A stretch of 64,000 nt of DNA from Streptomyces mayonensis (lineage in GTDB: Bacteria > Actinomycetota > Actinomycetes > Streptomycetales > Streptomycetaceae), in contig NZ_JACBYP010000005.1 of NCBI RefSeq assembly GCF_018982965.1, forward strand, positions 1 through 64,000, written 5' to 3'. The stretch's first letter is position 1. The number at the start of each line of letters is the position of its first letter. Of this stretch, positions 37,118 through 46,149 are shown piece by piece. The translations under genes were made by a program, and so were the position numbers. The notes beneath the pieces are model-generated. The model had not been told where the DNA came from, did not search any database, and worked only from the letters and a program-made list of their open reading frames with translations.

Positions 37118-39678
37118 AGGTGGGCGAGGCGCAGGGGCGGGGAGGAGAAGGCGGCTTCACGGGCGAGGCGGTCGAGCTCCGGGGCGGCGTCGAGCTGGTA
37201 GCCGGCGGCGGTCAGGGCATCGAGCGCGTCCCGCCGCAGCGCGGTCTGCTCCTTGGTGTCGACCACAAGTGCGCCGGTGCCGTCGGTCTCCGCCCTCACT
37301 CCGCGCACCCCCGTGGCAACCGCGCCCGGGTCGAGCGGCAGTGTCCCCCGGCCCAGCGGGATGTGGTCGAGCGATGCGCGGCAGGTCTCGGCGTCCTCGG
37401 GCAGGGAAGGGGGCGGTACCTCGATGCGTGCCCCGCTGACCAGGCCCTCGACGAGGGCGGCCTGACCGTTGCCGAGTACGTCGCCGGGCTTCCCCTTCCC
37501 CCACAGCGCCGTCGGCTGCGGGGTGGCGTGGGCGGTGACGCGCCAGCTCCGCAGGCGGTCGGCGGACAGGGCGTCCCAGGTGCCGCGCGTGTTCTTCTTC
37601 GCGACCGTCACCGAGAGCGGGACGTCGAGGTCCGTCTTGCCCATCGGACGGATGCTGACCAGGGTTCCCTCTCTCCCGCTCCGGCCGGCGCCGTTCACCT
37701 TCAGCGCGGAAGCAGGGAAGGCGCTGTTGACGGTGAAGGACAGGCCGTCGCAGGTGGCGGTCCACGCCTTGGCCGCGTCGGGGTCGCTGCCGGCCGGTTC
37801 GTTCTGCTGTCGCGCGGCGGCGTGGTCGGGGTGGAGTCCGTCCACGGGGGCGAGCGTCAGGGGCTGCGACGGCAGCAGCGTGCGGAACTGCTCCCAGCCG
37901 ATGGGGGCGGGAGGGGTTCTGGGCTCGCCGAAGTCGATCGGGATGGTGATGCCGAGGACCTTCACCCGCGCGGTGCCGCCGAACGGCGGGCCCCACACCG
38001 ACAGCCACGCGCCCAGCGACGTCTCGCCGCTCCAGCCGAGCAGCAGCCACACCTGGGCGGTGATCTCCGCCCACACGTCCATCTCGTAGTGGAACGGCGC
38101 CCACTCGACCAGGGCGTCGAAGCCGATACCGACCCGGGCCCTGGCCCACGAGCCGTCGTAACGGAGATCCAGGCGGCCGCCGGCCATGACGGCCGCGGGG
38201 GTCAGCGCGAAGTAGCTGGTGCCCTTCAGGGTCAGGGAAGAGCCGGAAGCCCAGTCCACACCGACGGGGTCCGGGCGCGGATAGTGGGCGGGCGGGGTGT
38301 AGCGCGGGTGGTAGCCGCCGATGGTGAAGACGAAGTCGCCGGGGTGCTCACTGTTGCCGAACCACAGGCGCAGCGCCGCCCCGCCGGTCAGGTGCACTGC
38401 CGGATCGAGCAGGAAACTCTCCGGGGAGAGCCGGGCATCGACGGCGAGTACGTCGGCGGAACGCCGGTAGACGGCAGAGAGCGCCAGTTCCACGTCGGCG
38501 TACGGCTTGCCCAGCTTCTTCTCCGGGTCGGGGAACTGGGCCCTGGCCGTGCCCAGCAGCCCCACCACCAGGTCGTCCGCGCCGAACTCGGCGAACGCCA
38601 GGGCCTTGCAGTGCACCGTCTCGAAGATGGCCGCGTTCAGGCCGAGAGCCAGCCAGATGCTGCCGTCGTGCGGGGTGACCCAGGCGGGGGCGCTGTCGGT
38701 CCCCCCGGTCAGCTCCTTGAGCACCTCCAGTGGCTCGGGCGGCGTGTCCCGGCCCGCGCGGTCGATACCGGCCAGCAGGGGGAATCCGGCCACCTCGTCG
38801 ATGGCGGGCACGCGCAAGCTGCTGTTGTAGCCGAAGCCGGCTTTGACGCCGGTGATCCGGAAGGCCGGCGGGCCGCCGAACTTGCCTCCCAACTCGGCGT
38901 ACAGAAAGAGCGACTGCGCACCGTCGCTCTTCAGGGTTCCGTAGGCGCCGGTCGCCGCGAACGCGGCGCTGGGAGTCCTGATCAGGGCGCTGCCCTCGAT
39001 CAGGAGGCTGTAGGGCGACTCGCTGCCGACCGGGGTGTTCAGGAATGCGCCGGACATCTCCAGCGGCGGCTTGTCGAAGGTCAGGCTCAGCCCGTCGAGC
39101 CGACCGCAGGGCGGGGAATCCTTGCCGTCCAGGGCAAGGCCCAGCCCGAGCCCGTCCACTTCCAGCTCCAGGGGACCGGCGCGCACGCCGGCGTCGCACA
39201 GGACCCACACCCTCTCGTCGTGGTAGCTCGCGCCCAGCCGCCGCAGGAGCAGAGGCCCGAAGGAGTGGTCGAGGTCGGCCCAGGCGACGGCCGGTGCCGC
39301 CGGTTCCTCGTCGGCGGCCGGCACGGCCTCGGTCAGGGCACGCGGTTCGGCTCCGGCCTTCGGCTTCCTGGTCTCCGTCGAGGACTTGGCGTCGGCGAGG
39401 CGGAACAGCAGAGGGGCGCGCCGCTTGCCTGCCCACGTGTAGTCGAGTGCCACCAGGGCGGCCCCGCGGGACTTCTCGGGAAACGCGGGGTGGGTGCCGT
39501 CGAGGCGGGACACCTGGTCGTTGAGACCCTTCACCAGTTCGGCTGTGAGAGCCGGGGAGGCGATGACAGCCTTCACGCCCGTGATGCCGAGGTCGTGCTC
39601 AGGGGAGATGTAGTCGCTGACAAGGGGGAGAGCGGAGAGTTTGGCGGTGAGCCGGGCATCGACGAGCAGGGCGAACAA
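37114..39678 (-). CDS. DUF6603-like 854-aa protein
   Basis: Residues about 280-600 match my memory of the DUF6603 pattern: GGPPAFRITGVKAGFGYNSS, VPAIDEVAGFPLL, FTIGGYHPRYTPPAHYPRP and SYFALTPAAVMAGGRLDLRY. DUF6603 has no established function. The N-terminal ~100 residues form a separate small domain, and the last ~250 are beta/helical with a repeat-poor tail. No signal peptide is evident. The start is TTG, supported by GGAAGG six bases upstream. It is the first gene of the operon, with a 718-base non-coding region ahead of it. Confidence 0.82.
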   Translation of the reverse strand: MFALLVDARLTAKLSALPLVSDYISPEHDLGITGVKAVIASPALTAELVKGLNDQVSRLDGTHPAFPEKSRGAALVALDYTWAGKRRAPLLFRLADAKSSTETRKPKAGAEPRALTEAVPAADEEPAAPAVAWADLDHSFGPLLLRRLGASYHDERVWVLCDAGVRAGPLELEVDGLGLGLALDGKDSPPCGRLDGLSLTFDKPPLEMSGAFLNTPVGSESPYSLLIEGSALIRTPSAAFAATGAYGTLKSDGAQSLFLYAELGGKFGGPPAFRITGVKAGFGYNSSLRVPAIDEVAGFPLLAGIDRAGRDTPPEPLEVLKELTGGTDSAPAWVTPHDGSIWLALGLNAAIFETVHCKALAFAEFGADDLVVGLLGTARAQFPDPEKKLGKPYADVELALSAVYRRSADVLAVDARLSPESFLLDPAVHLTGGAALRLWFGNSEHPGDFVFTIGGYHPRYTPPAHYPRPDPVGVDWASGSSLTLKGTSYFALTPAAVMAGGRLDLRYDGSWARARVGIGFDALVEWAPFHYEMDVWAEITAQVWLLLGWSGETSLGAWLSVWGPPFGGTARVKVLGITIPIDFGEPRTPPAPIGWEQFRTLLPSQPLTLAPVDGLHPDHAAARQQNEPAGSDPDAAKAWTATCDGLSFTVNSAFPASALKVNGAGRSGREGTLVSIRPMGKTDLDVPLSVTVAKKNTRGTWDALSADRLRSWRVTAHATPQPTALWGKGKPGDVLGNGQAALVEGLVSGARIEVPPPSLPEDAETCRASLDHIPLGRGTLPLDPGAVATGVRGVRAETDGTGALVVDTKEQTALRRDALDALTAAGYQLDAAPELDRLAREAAFSSPPLRLAHL

Positions 39679-40396
39679 GAGATGCCTTCCGGGCCGGAGA
39701 CGGAAACGGGGGAAGCTGGAGAAAATCGATGTTGCCCCGATGGACCGAAACGAATCTGATGGACCTCTTCGGCCTTCATTGCGAGACGCGTGAGACGCCT
39801 CGCGCGGAACGCCCCACAGATTTCGACCCTAGTCATGCTTCGTCGCACCGGACGCCTGCAGAAACGTTTGCGAACGAGGGCTCGGGCGGAGATTCGCCAG
39901 AAGAGGTGAATCCCGCAATACACGGATCACTCGGATCACCCACATGATCGACGTCACATCAGTGCACGTCAGTCGGCACTTCGCGCCCGCGGGTGGTCTC
40001 GGCGATCAGTGGGCGCGAGGAACTCCTCATGGCTGGCGGCCGGTGCCGGGGTCGAAGACTGACTCGGCCGGACATCGACACGGATGTCGAGGACGATTCT
40101 TCCCGTCGTCGGGTGCGGTGCGGCTCCTTCTGGGCACGGGGATACGTGACCCTCGCGGCTCACTGGGTGTCCTGCCCATGAGTCGAATGGATCTGATCGA
40201 CAAGCGAGGCACTCCGGAGGCCGGTCGACTCCCCTTTTGCGGAAGCGACAGGTGACTCCAACCGGCCGCAACTCATTCGATCCCGGTGCGCATCAGCTGA
40301 CCAAGCGCGGCTGTCGGCCGGGGGACAGCGGTACTTCGTGTGGAGAAGGCAACCTGGTGGACCGCGGGAACGACTCGGTGCCCGGTCAAAGGACCA
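39679..40396. other. Long intergenic region upstream of the DUF6603-like operon
   Basis: About 720 bases lie between the operon start and the terminator of the dicarboxylate symporter gene. GC is lower than in the flanking genes near 39680-39960. Short open readings exist on both strands but have no recognisable protein pattern, ribosome site or consistent third-position GC. The operon promoter must lie here, but no clear -35/-10 pair was found. Confidence 0.6.
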
Positions 40397-40433
40397 GGCA
40401 CCGAGCGGCGTACGCGTCTGGCGTACGCGTGCC
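40397..40433 (-). terminator. Hairpin downstream of the first DctA-type gene
   Basis: GCGTACGC, a 5-base loop and GCGTACGC form an 8-bp stem. Outer arms GGCAC and GTGCC extend it past an internal bulge. It lies 35 bases after the symporter stop on the minus strand, as expected for a transcription terminator. Confidence 0.65.
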
Positions 40434-40467
40434 CGGGCCGGCGCGACGGAGCCCGGGAGACGGGGTG

Positions 40468-41826
40468 TCAGGTCTTGCTGGGGACCTGCAGTGGGGGCGC
40501 GTCGGCGGGTTTGGCCTGTGGTTCGTGTGTGCCGGTGTGCAGGACCTTGTTGACGTGGGCGGTGTCGAGGGCGTTTTCCCAGCGGGCGACGACGAGGGTG
40601 GCGACGCTGTTGCCTGCGAGGTTGGTCAGGGCGCGGCACTCCGACATGAACTTGTCGATGCCGAAGATCAGCATGATGCCGGCGGCGGGGACGGTGCCGA
40701 CGGTGGAGAGGGTGGCTGCCAGGGCGATGAAGCCGGCGCCGGTGATGCCGCCGGATCCCTTGGAGGTGAGGATCATGACGGCAAGCAGGCCGAGTTGCTG
40801 GCCGATGCTGAGGGGGGTGTCGGTGGCCTGGGCGATGTAGACGGCAGCGAGAGAGAGGTAGATGGAGCTGCCGTCGAGGTTGAAGGAGTACCCGGTGGGG
40901 ACGGTCAGTCCGACGATGTCGCGGCGGATGCCGAGACCTTCCAGCTTCATCATCAGGCGCGGCAGGGCGCTCTCTGAGGAGGAGGTGCCCAGCACGAGGA
41001 CGAACTCTTCGCGGAGGTGGCGCAGCAGCCGGAAGATGTTGATGCGGAGTGCTGCGGTGACGGTGCCGAGGACGACGATCACGAAGAACGCTGAGGTGCC
41101 GTAGAAGAGGCCGATGAGGTGCCCGAGGCTGGTGAGGGTGGAGATGCCGTATTCGCCGATGGTGTAGGCCATGGCGCCGAAGGCGCCCACCGGGGCGGCC
41201 AGCATCACGTAGTGCAGGATCTTGAAGACGACCGTGCTCAGGCGCTGGATGCCGTCCACGAGCGGTTCGCCCACGGGGCCGACGGCCTTGAGAGCGACAC
41301 CGAACAGTACCGAGAAGAAGATGACTTGGAGGATGTCGCCGTCGGCGAAGGCGCCGACCGCGCTGGTGGGCACGAGATCGGTCAGGAAGTGCCACCAGGT
41401 CTGGTTTTCGCCGTCCTTGACGTACTGGCCGGCGTCGCCGGCGAGGTGGAGGTCGCCGGGATGGGCGTGGACGCCGGCGCCGGGCTGGAAGACGTTGACG
41501 GCGGCCAGGCCGACGAGCAGGGCGATGAGGGTTCCGGCCTGGAAGTAGAGCAGGGACTTCAGGCCGACTCGGCCCACGCGGCCGAGGCTGTCGACGGAGC
41601 CGATGCCCGCCACGATGGTCAGGAAGACGATCGGCGTGATCAGCATTTTGATCGCCGCGACGAAGGTGGTGCCGACCGGTTCCATGGCGGTGCCCACGGA
41701 GGGCCACAGCCAGCCGGTGAGGACACCGGTGACGATGGCGGTCAGGACCCAGAAGTACAACTGCCGGTACCAGGGCCTTTGGGGGCTGTCGGCGGCGTGT
41801 GGTGCGAGCGTTGCGGGTGCTGCCAT
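40468..41826 (-). CDS. dctA: C4-dicarboxylate/cation symporter (DctA, glutamate-transporter fold)
   Basis: A 452-aa transporter of the DAACS family. It has LITPIVFLTIVAGI, the serine-rich hairpin LGTSSSESALPRLM, TGYSFNLDGSSIYLSLA and the NLAGNSVATLVVA ending. It imports C4-dicarboxylates with cations, here probably tartrate or malate given its neighbours. Start ATG with GAGGAGA upstream. It is separated from the tartrate dehydrogenase gene by a terminator-like hairpin, so it is likely transcribed on its own. A second paralogue is encoded on the other strand at 46306. Confidence 0.92.
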   Translation of the reverse strand: MAAPATLAPHAADSPQRPWYRQLYFWVLTAIVTGVLTGWLWPSVGTAMEPVGTTFVAAIKMLITPIVFLTIVAGIGSVDSLGRVGRVGLKSLLYFQAGTLIALLVGLAAVNVFQPGAGVHAHPGDLHLAGDAGQYVKDGENQTWWHFLTDLVPTSAVGAFADGDILQVIFFSVLFGVALKAVGPVGEPLVDGIQRLSTVVFKILHYVMLAAPVGAFGAMAYTIGEYGISTLTSLGHLIGLFYGTSAFFVIVVLGTVTAALRINIFRLLRHLREEFVLVLGTSSSESALPRLMMKLEGLGIRRDIVGLTVPTGYSFNLDGSSIYLSLAAVYIAQATDTPLSIGQQLGLLAVMILTSKGSGGITGAGFIALAATLSTVGTVPAAGIMLIFGIDKFMSECRALTNLAGNSVATLVVARWENALDTAHVNKVLHTGTHEPQAKPADAPPLQVPSKT

Positions 41827-42015
41827 GACGTTTCTCCTCGTTGAGGAACGGGCGCAACCGGGACGCGTCCGGTCTTCCGCGGGAAAGGGCGGGAGTCCGG
41901 TGGGGCGCGGCTCGGGAAGACGGAGGCGACGGCGAGTGCCGTCAGGGGCCGTGGCGGCGGCGTCCGTGCCGCGCGGCGTGTGTGGCTCCGGGCATGAGGG
42001 GCTGCATGTGGGGCT

Positions 42016-42046
42016 GGGCGGACCCGTGCGGAACACGGGCCCGCCC
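42016..42046 (-). terminator. Hairpin after the tartrate/D-malate dehydrogenase gene
   Basis: A 13-position stem with a single mismatch (GGGCGGACCCGTG against CACGGGCCCGCCC) and a 5-base loop begins 27 bases after the dehydrogenase stop. It should separate that gene from the symporter gene downstream. Confidence 0.7.
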
Positions 42047-42072
42047 CCCCCGGATGGTGGGGAGGTCCTCGG

Positions 42073-43131
42073 CTACAGCACTTCGAGGAGCTTGTCGGTG
42101 AACTCGGCGGTGGTGGCCGTGCCGCCGAGGTCGCGGGTGCGCAGGTCGGTCTTGGCCAGGACGGCGGCGATGGCGTCGGTGATGTCCCTGGCGGCCTGCG
42201 GATGGCCGAGGTGGTCGAGCATCATGGCGGCCGACCAGATCGCGCCCAGTGGGTTGGCGATGCCTTTCCCGGCGATGTCGGGGGCCGAGCCGTGCACGGG
42301 TTCGAACATGGAGGGGAACTGCCGCTCCGGGTCGAGGTTGGCGGCCGGGGCGATGCCGATCGATCCGGCGACTGCGGCCGCGAGGTCGCTGAGGATGTCG
42401 CCGAACAGGTTGGAGCCGACGACGACGTCGAAGCGTGAGGGCTCCAGCACGAACTTGGCGGCGAGGGCGTCGATGTGCTCCTGGTCCCAGGCCACCTCGG
42501 GGTGGTGGGCGGCTCGTTCGGCGACGAGCTGGTCCCAGAACGGCATGGTGTGGACGATGCCGTTCGACTTGGTCGCCGATGTCAGACGGCCGCCGCGCTG
42601 GGTGGCGAGCTCGAAGGCGTAGTCCAGGACCCGGGTGACACCGGTGCGGGTGAAGACGGCCTCCTGAACGGCCATCTCGTCTTCGAAGCCCCGGTTGAGG
42701 CGCCCGCCGACTTCGCTGTACTCACCCTCCACGTTCTCGCGGACCACGACGAAGTCGACCTCGCCCGCCACTGCGCCGCGCACCGGGCTGTCGATGCCTT
42801 CGAACACCCGGATGGGCCGCAAGTTCACGTACTGGCGGAAGCTGCGCCGGATCGGGATCAGCAGCCCCCACAGCGAGACGTGATCGGGTACTCCGGGGTA
42901 GCCCACTGCCCCGAGCAGGATGGCGTCCTTGTCGCGGAGCTGGTCGATGCCGTCCTCGGGCATCATCGCGCCTTCGCGCAGGTAGCGCTCGCACGACCAG
43001 TCGTCGTAGCTGGTGTAGCTGAGGGTGAAGCCGTGGCGGCGGCCCAGGACGTCGAGGACCTGCTGTGCGGGCGGCAGGACTTCGGCGCCGATGCCGTCGC
43101 CGGGGACGAGGGCGATGCGGTGGTTCGTCAT
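42073..43131 (-). CDS. Tartrate / D-malate dehydrogenase (decarboxylating)
   Basis: A 352-aa NAD-dependent beta-decarboxylating dehydrogenase of the isocitrate/isopropylmalate family. Landmarks are ALVPGDGIGAEVLPP, LRPIRVFEGIDSP, VVVRENVEGEYSEVGG, the Lys in TKSNGI, and FEPVHGSAPDIAGKGIANP. The LWGLLIPIRRSFRQYVNLRP segment is typical of the TtuC/DmlA (YeaU) branch, which oxidises tartrate or D-malate, rather than of LeuB. It lies downstream of a LysR gene on the same strand, with a CTTATAAG site in between. L-tartrate, meso-tartrate or D-malate could be the true substrate. Confidence 0.88.
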   Translation of the reverse strand: MTNHRIALVPGDGIGAEVLPPAQQVLDVLGRRHGFTLSYTSYDDWSCERYLREGAMMPEDGIDQLRDKDAILLGAVGYPGVPDHVSLWGLLIPIRRSFRQYVNLRPIRVFEGIDSPVRGAVAGEVDFVVVRENVEGEYSEVGGRLNRGFEDEMAVQEAVFTRTGVTRVLDYAFELATQRGGRLTSATKSNGIVHTMPFWDQLVAERAAHHPEVAWDQEHIDALAAKFVLEPSRFDVVVGSNLFGDILSDLAAAVAGSIGIAPAANLDPERQFPSMFEPVHGSAPDIAGKGIANPLGAIWSAAMMLDHLGHPQAARDITDAIAAVLAKTDLRTRDLGGTATTAEFTDKLLEVL

Positions 43132-43187
43132 GCCGTCGATTGCAGCAACGGGCCGGGCACGGCGTCCAAGACGCAGTTCGGATCTCC

Positions 43188-43195
43188 CTTATAAG
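43188..43195. promoter_or_regulatory. CTTATAAG palindrome in front of the tartrate/D-malate dehydrogenase
   Basis: A perfect 8-bp palindrome, flanked by GGACCTG and GGAGATCC on the minus strand, lies about 57 bases before the dehydrogenase start. The same 8 bases occur in front of the D-tartrate dehydratase gene. A TTATAA core is rare in this GC-rich DNA, so it is a candidate operator for the LysR or GntR regulator encoded nearby. Confidence 0.55.
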
Positions 43196-43201
43196 CAGGT
43201 C

Positions 43202-44107
43202 CTATGAGTTCAGGTCCTCTGAGCCCGGCGGCTGGGTGGTGCGGGCGGTGTCCAAGAACGCGGCGGCAGCAGGGGACACGAGACCGCGGCGGCTGACGAG
43301 GCCGACGTGAAGGGCGGTTTCCGGGGTGATGTCCAGGACGCTCGCCCCGGCCTGCCGGGCCAGGCCGCGCCAGGACTCGGTGACCACCGCGAGCCCGACG
43401 CCCGCCAGGACCAGGGGCAGCAACGCGACCCGGTGCTCGATCTCTGCAGCCACGGTGAAGTCGACCCCCTGCTCGTGAAGGGAGTCGACATAGGCGCGCA
43501 TCCCGGTCCCCGGCTGGCCGACGATCAGCCGGCGCCCCGACAGCTCCTCGCCCGACACGCTCCCTCTGCCGACGAGCGGATCCTCCGGTGGAACGAGCAG
43601 GACGAAGCGCTGCCGCCCGAGGGAGAGCGAGGCGACTTCCTTCTCCGGCAGCACACCGGTCGCGGCGAGCAGCCCGAGTTCCACGGCCCCGGTCCGGACG
43701 GCTTCGACGACGTCGCGCGTGGTGAACACCGCCTTCACCGCCACCACGACCTCCGGGTACCGGCTGCTGAAAGCACGGATCAGTGAGGTGAGGGGCTCGA
43801 CGGCCTGCGAGGGCATCGACGCCACGTCCAGCCGCCCCGATCGCAGTTCGTGTACGGAAGCGACGCCGGCCCGGGCAGTTTCCAGACTGCGCACGGCCGC
43901 TCGGGCCGGCTCGATCAGGGCACGCCCTGCCTCGGTGAGCACCGCCCGCCGCCCGATCCGGTGGAAGAGCTCGGAACCCAGATCCCGCTCCAGCGCTCGA
44001 ACCGCCTGCGACAGGGAGGGCTGCGACACGTACAGGGTGGTGGCCGCACGGTTGAAACCGCCGGAATCGACGATCGCCAGGAAGTACTCGAGCTGGCGGA
44101 TGTCCAT
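43202..44107 (-). CDS. LysR-family transcriptional regulator
   Basis: A 301-aa regulator. The N-terminal winged HTH reads MDIRQLEYFLAIVDSGGFNR and VSQPSLSQAVRALERDLGS. A periplasmic-binding-like effector domain follows, with AVVTESWRGLARQAG near the end. It is cotranscribed with, or read just ahead of, the tartrate/D-malate dehydrogenase gene 70 bases downstream. It probably activates that gene in response to the substrate. Confidence 0.92.
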   Translation of the reverse strand: MDIRQLEYFLAIVDSGGFNRAATTLYVSQPSLSQAVRALERDLGSELFHRIGRRAVLTEAGRALIEPARAAVRSLETARAGVASVHELRSGRLDVASMPSQAVEPLTSLIRAFSSRYPEVVVAVKAVFTTRDVVEAVRTGAVELGLLAATGVLPEKEVASLSLGRQRFVLLVPPEDPLVGRGSVSGEELSGRRLIVGQPGTGMRAYVDSLHEQGVDFTVAAEIEHRVALLPLVLAGVGLAVVTESWRGLARQAGASVLDITPETALHVGLVSRRGLVSPAAAAFLDTARTTQPPGSEDLNS

Positions 44108-44185
44108 CGCATCTCTCCGGATGGGCTGGTGCGCGCAGTGGTCGGGGTGACGGCCCTCCCGTGCAGCGCCCGACCCGTGCTCGGT

Positions 44186-44863
44186 CTACGGATGGTTTTC
44201 GCGGACCTCGAGCGCGCTGATGGCGGTGGCGGTGAGGCTGTTGGCGATGTGGTCGTGCATGAGCTGTGCGGCCTGGTCCGCCTGGCCGTCGACGACGAGG
44301 TCGACCAGGCGGTGGTGTTCCTGGAGGTCGCGGGTGCGGGGTTCGTCGCCGGGCGGCAGGTCGAGTCCGAGACGGCGGTAGCGGTCGGACTTGTCCCACA
44401 GATCGTCGAGCATCTTGATGAGGACGTCGTTGTGGGAGGCCCGGTACAGGGTCTGGTGGAAGACGCGGTGGGCGGTGAGGGCCCCTTCGCCCCACTGGCG
44501 CGTGACGGGCAGGAGCTGGTCGACAGCGGCCCGCAGCGCGGTGATGTCGGCGTCGGTGCGGCGTGCGGCAGCCAGCTTGGCCGCGGTCGGGTCGAGCGAG
44601 AGGCGGACCTCGAAGAGCTGGCGGGCCTCGTCCGCGGTCATCGTGGACACCCGTACGTCCCGGTGGGTCTCCACCGTCAGAAGCCCCTCGCTGCTCAGGC
44701 GCCGGATGGCCTCCCGCAGCGGGGTGATGCTCATGTTCAGCGACTCGGCGAGCTCGTACTGCGCCAGGCGGGACCCGGCCGGCAGACCCCCGGTGAGGAT
44801 CTTCTCGCGCAGCTCCGCGTAGGCGAGATCGCTCTTGCTGAGGAACATGTTCTGGCTCTGCAT
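44186..44863 (-). CDS. GntR-family transcriptional regulator (FadR/FCD subfamily)
   Basis: A 225-aa regulator. The winged HTH is LRGG-style (LREKILTGGLPAGSRLAQYE, then SITPLREAIRRLSSEGLL). The helical FCD effector domain holds the metal/ligand-binding Asp and His residues (SLDPTAAKLA, HRVFHQTLYRAS, EHHRLVDLVVDGQ). It is divergent from the D-tartrate dehydratase gene, and the 107-base gap contains a strong palindrome, so autoregulation and control of the dehydratase operon are likely. ATG start. Confidence 0.92.
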   Translation of the reverse strand: MQSQNMFLSKSDLAYAELREKILTGGLPAGSRLAQYELAESLNMSITPLREAIRRLSSEGLLTVETHRDVRVSTMTADEARQLFEVRLSLDPTAAKLAAARRTDADITALRAAVDQLLPVTRQWGEGALTAHRVFHQTLYRASHNDVLIKMLDDLWDKSDRYRRLGLDLPPGDEPRTRDLQEHHRLVDLVVDGQADQAAQLMHDHIANSLTATAISALEVRENHP

Positions 44864-44900
44864 GACCCTTGACCGTTCCCTTCCCGAGGTTCCCCACCCC

Positions 44901-44937
44901 TTGACACTCCCCCGGGGTGCAGCTCACTCTAACAGCC
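44901..44937 (+). promoter_or_regulatory. Probable promoter of the D-tartrate dehydratase operon
   Basis: A consensus -35 TTGACA is at 44901-44906. The -10 region, about 17-19 bases further on, is poor (CACTCT). A palindromic operator follows at 44938-44959, immediately before the ribosome site, a classical repressor position. Confidence 0.4.
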
Positions 44938-44959
44938 CTCGCATCTTATAAGTTACGAG
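44938..44959. promoter_or_regulatory. Extended palindrome CTCG-N3-CTTATAAG-N3-CGAG (GntR operator candidate)
   Basis: A 22-base dyad with an 8-bp perfect centre and 4-bp outer arms lies between the divergent GntR and dehydratase genes, ending 11 bases before the GTG start. The symmetry and position suit a GntR-type dimer. The core is shared with the site at 43188. Confidence 0.65.
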
Positions 44960-44970
44960 AAAGGCTCACT

Positions 44971-46137
44971 GTGAAGATCACCAACGTCTACGAGGGCGTC
45001 GTCCCGATCAGCTCCTCGATTCGCAACGCCTGGATCGACTTCTCCTCCATGGACTGCTCGATCGTCGCGATCGAGAGCGACGTCATCCGGGACGGCAAGC
45101 CCGTCGTCGGCTACGGCTTCAACTCCAACGGCCGCTACAGCGCCGGCGAGATCCTGCGCCGCCGCGTCCTGCCGCGCCTGACCGCCGCCGAACCCGGCAG
45201 CCTGCTCAACGAGGCCGGCGAGCTGGACCCCACCAAGGCGTGGGACGTGATGATGCGCAACGAGAAGCCCGGCGGGCACGGAGAGCGCTCGGTCGCGGTC
45301 GGCGTCGTGGACATGGCCCTCTTCGACCTCGCCTCGAAGATCGCCGGACAGCCGCTGTACCGCTACCTGTCCGAGCGCCACGGCGACGGCACGCCCGACG
45401 ACTCCGTCTTCGTCTACGCCGCCGGCGGCTACTACGCCCCCGGCAAGACGCTCACCGACCTGCAGAACGAGATGAAGGCATTCCTCGACCAGGGCTACGA
45501 CGTCGTCAAGATGAAGATCGGCGGCGCCGACCTCGCCGAGGACCTGCGCCGCATCGAGGCCGTCATCGAGGTCCTGGACGGCGACGGCTCCCGCCTGGCC
45601 GTCGACGTCAACGGCCGCTTCGACCTGGCCACCGCCCTCGAGTACGGGCGCGCCATCGAGCCGTACAACCTGTTCTGGTACGAGGAGATCGGCGACCCGC
45701 TCGACTACCACCTCAACGCCACCGTCGCCGAGCACTACGCCGGTGCGATCGCCACCGGCGAGAACCTCTTCTCCCTCCAGGACGCCCGCAACCTGATCCG
45801 CTACGGCGGCATGCGCCCCGACCGCGACACCCTGCAGTTCGACCCCGCGCTGAGCTACGGCCTGACCGAGTACCTGCGCATCCAGGACATGCTCGAGCAG
45901 CACGGCTGGTCCTCGCGCCGCTGCATCCCGCACGGCGGCCACCAGTTCTCCCTGCACATCGCGGCCGCCCTCAAGCTCGGCGGCAACGAGTCCTACCCCG
46001 GCGAGTTCCAGCCCACCGGCGGCTTCGCCGACGACGCCGTGGTCGAGAAGAGCCGCGTCGGCCTGACCGACATCCCCGGCATCGGATTCGAGGGCAAGGC
46101 CGCCTTCTACAAGGTGCTGCGCGCCCTGCACGGCTGA
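44971..46137 (+). CDS. tarD: D(-)-tartrate dehydratase (enolase superfamily)
   Basis: A 388-aa enzyme that dehydrates D-tartrate to oxaloacetate. The GTG start (VKITNVYEGV) follows AGAAAGG, and the length equals that recalled for Bradyrhizobium TarD. Enolase-superfamily residues are in place: KMK at 180-182, Asp212 in VDVNGRFD, Glu238/239 in WYEEIGD, Glu264 in TGENLF, and His321 in IPHGGHQFSLH. Mg2+ is coordinated by the three acidic residues. It is the first gene of a plus-strand operon with a symporter, malic enzyme and FAH-family enzyme. Confidence 0.9.
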   Translation: MKITNVYEGVVPISSSIRNAWIDFSSMDCSIVAIESDVIRDGKPVVGYGFNSNGRYSAGEILRRRVLPRLTAAEPGSLLNEAGELDPTKAWDVMMRNEKPGGHGERSVAVGVVDMALFDLASKIAGQPLYRYLSERHGDGTPDDSVFVYAAGGYYAPGKTLTDLQNEMKAFLDQGYDVVKMKIGGADLAEDLRRIEAVIEVLDGDGSRLAVDVNGRFDLATALEYGRAIEPYNLFWYEEIGDPLDYHLNATVAEHYAGAIATGENLFSLQDARNLIRYGGMRPDRDTLQFDPALSYGLTEYLRIQDMLEQHGWSSRRCIPHGGHQFSLHIAAALKLGGNESYPGEFQPTGGFADDAVVEKSRVGLTDIPGIGFEGKAAFYKVLRALHG

Positions 46138-46149
46138 ACCTCACCGCAC

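Noticed and set aside
39944-40271. Overlapping ORFs of about 100 aa on both strands in the gap upstream of the DUF6603-like gene
   Set aside because: No recognisable motif, ribosome site or codon bias; both strands are open only because of base composition.
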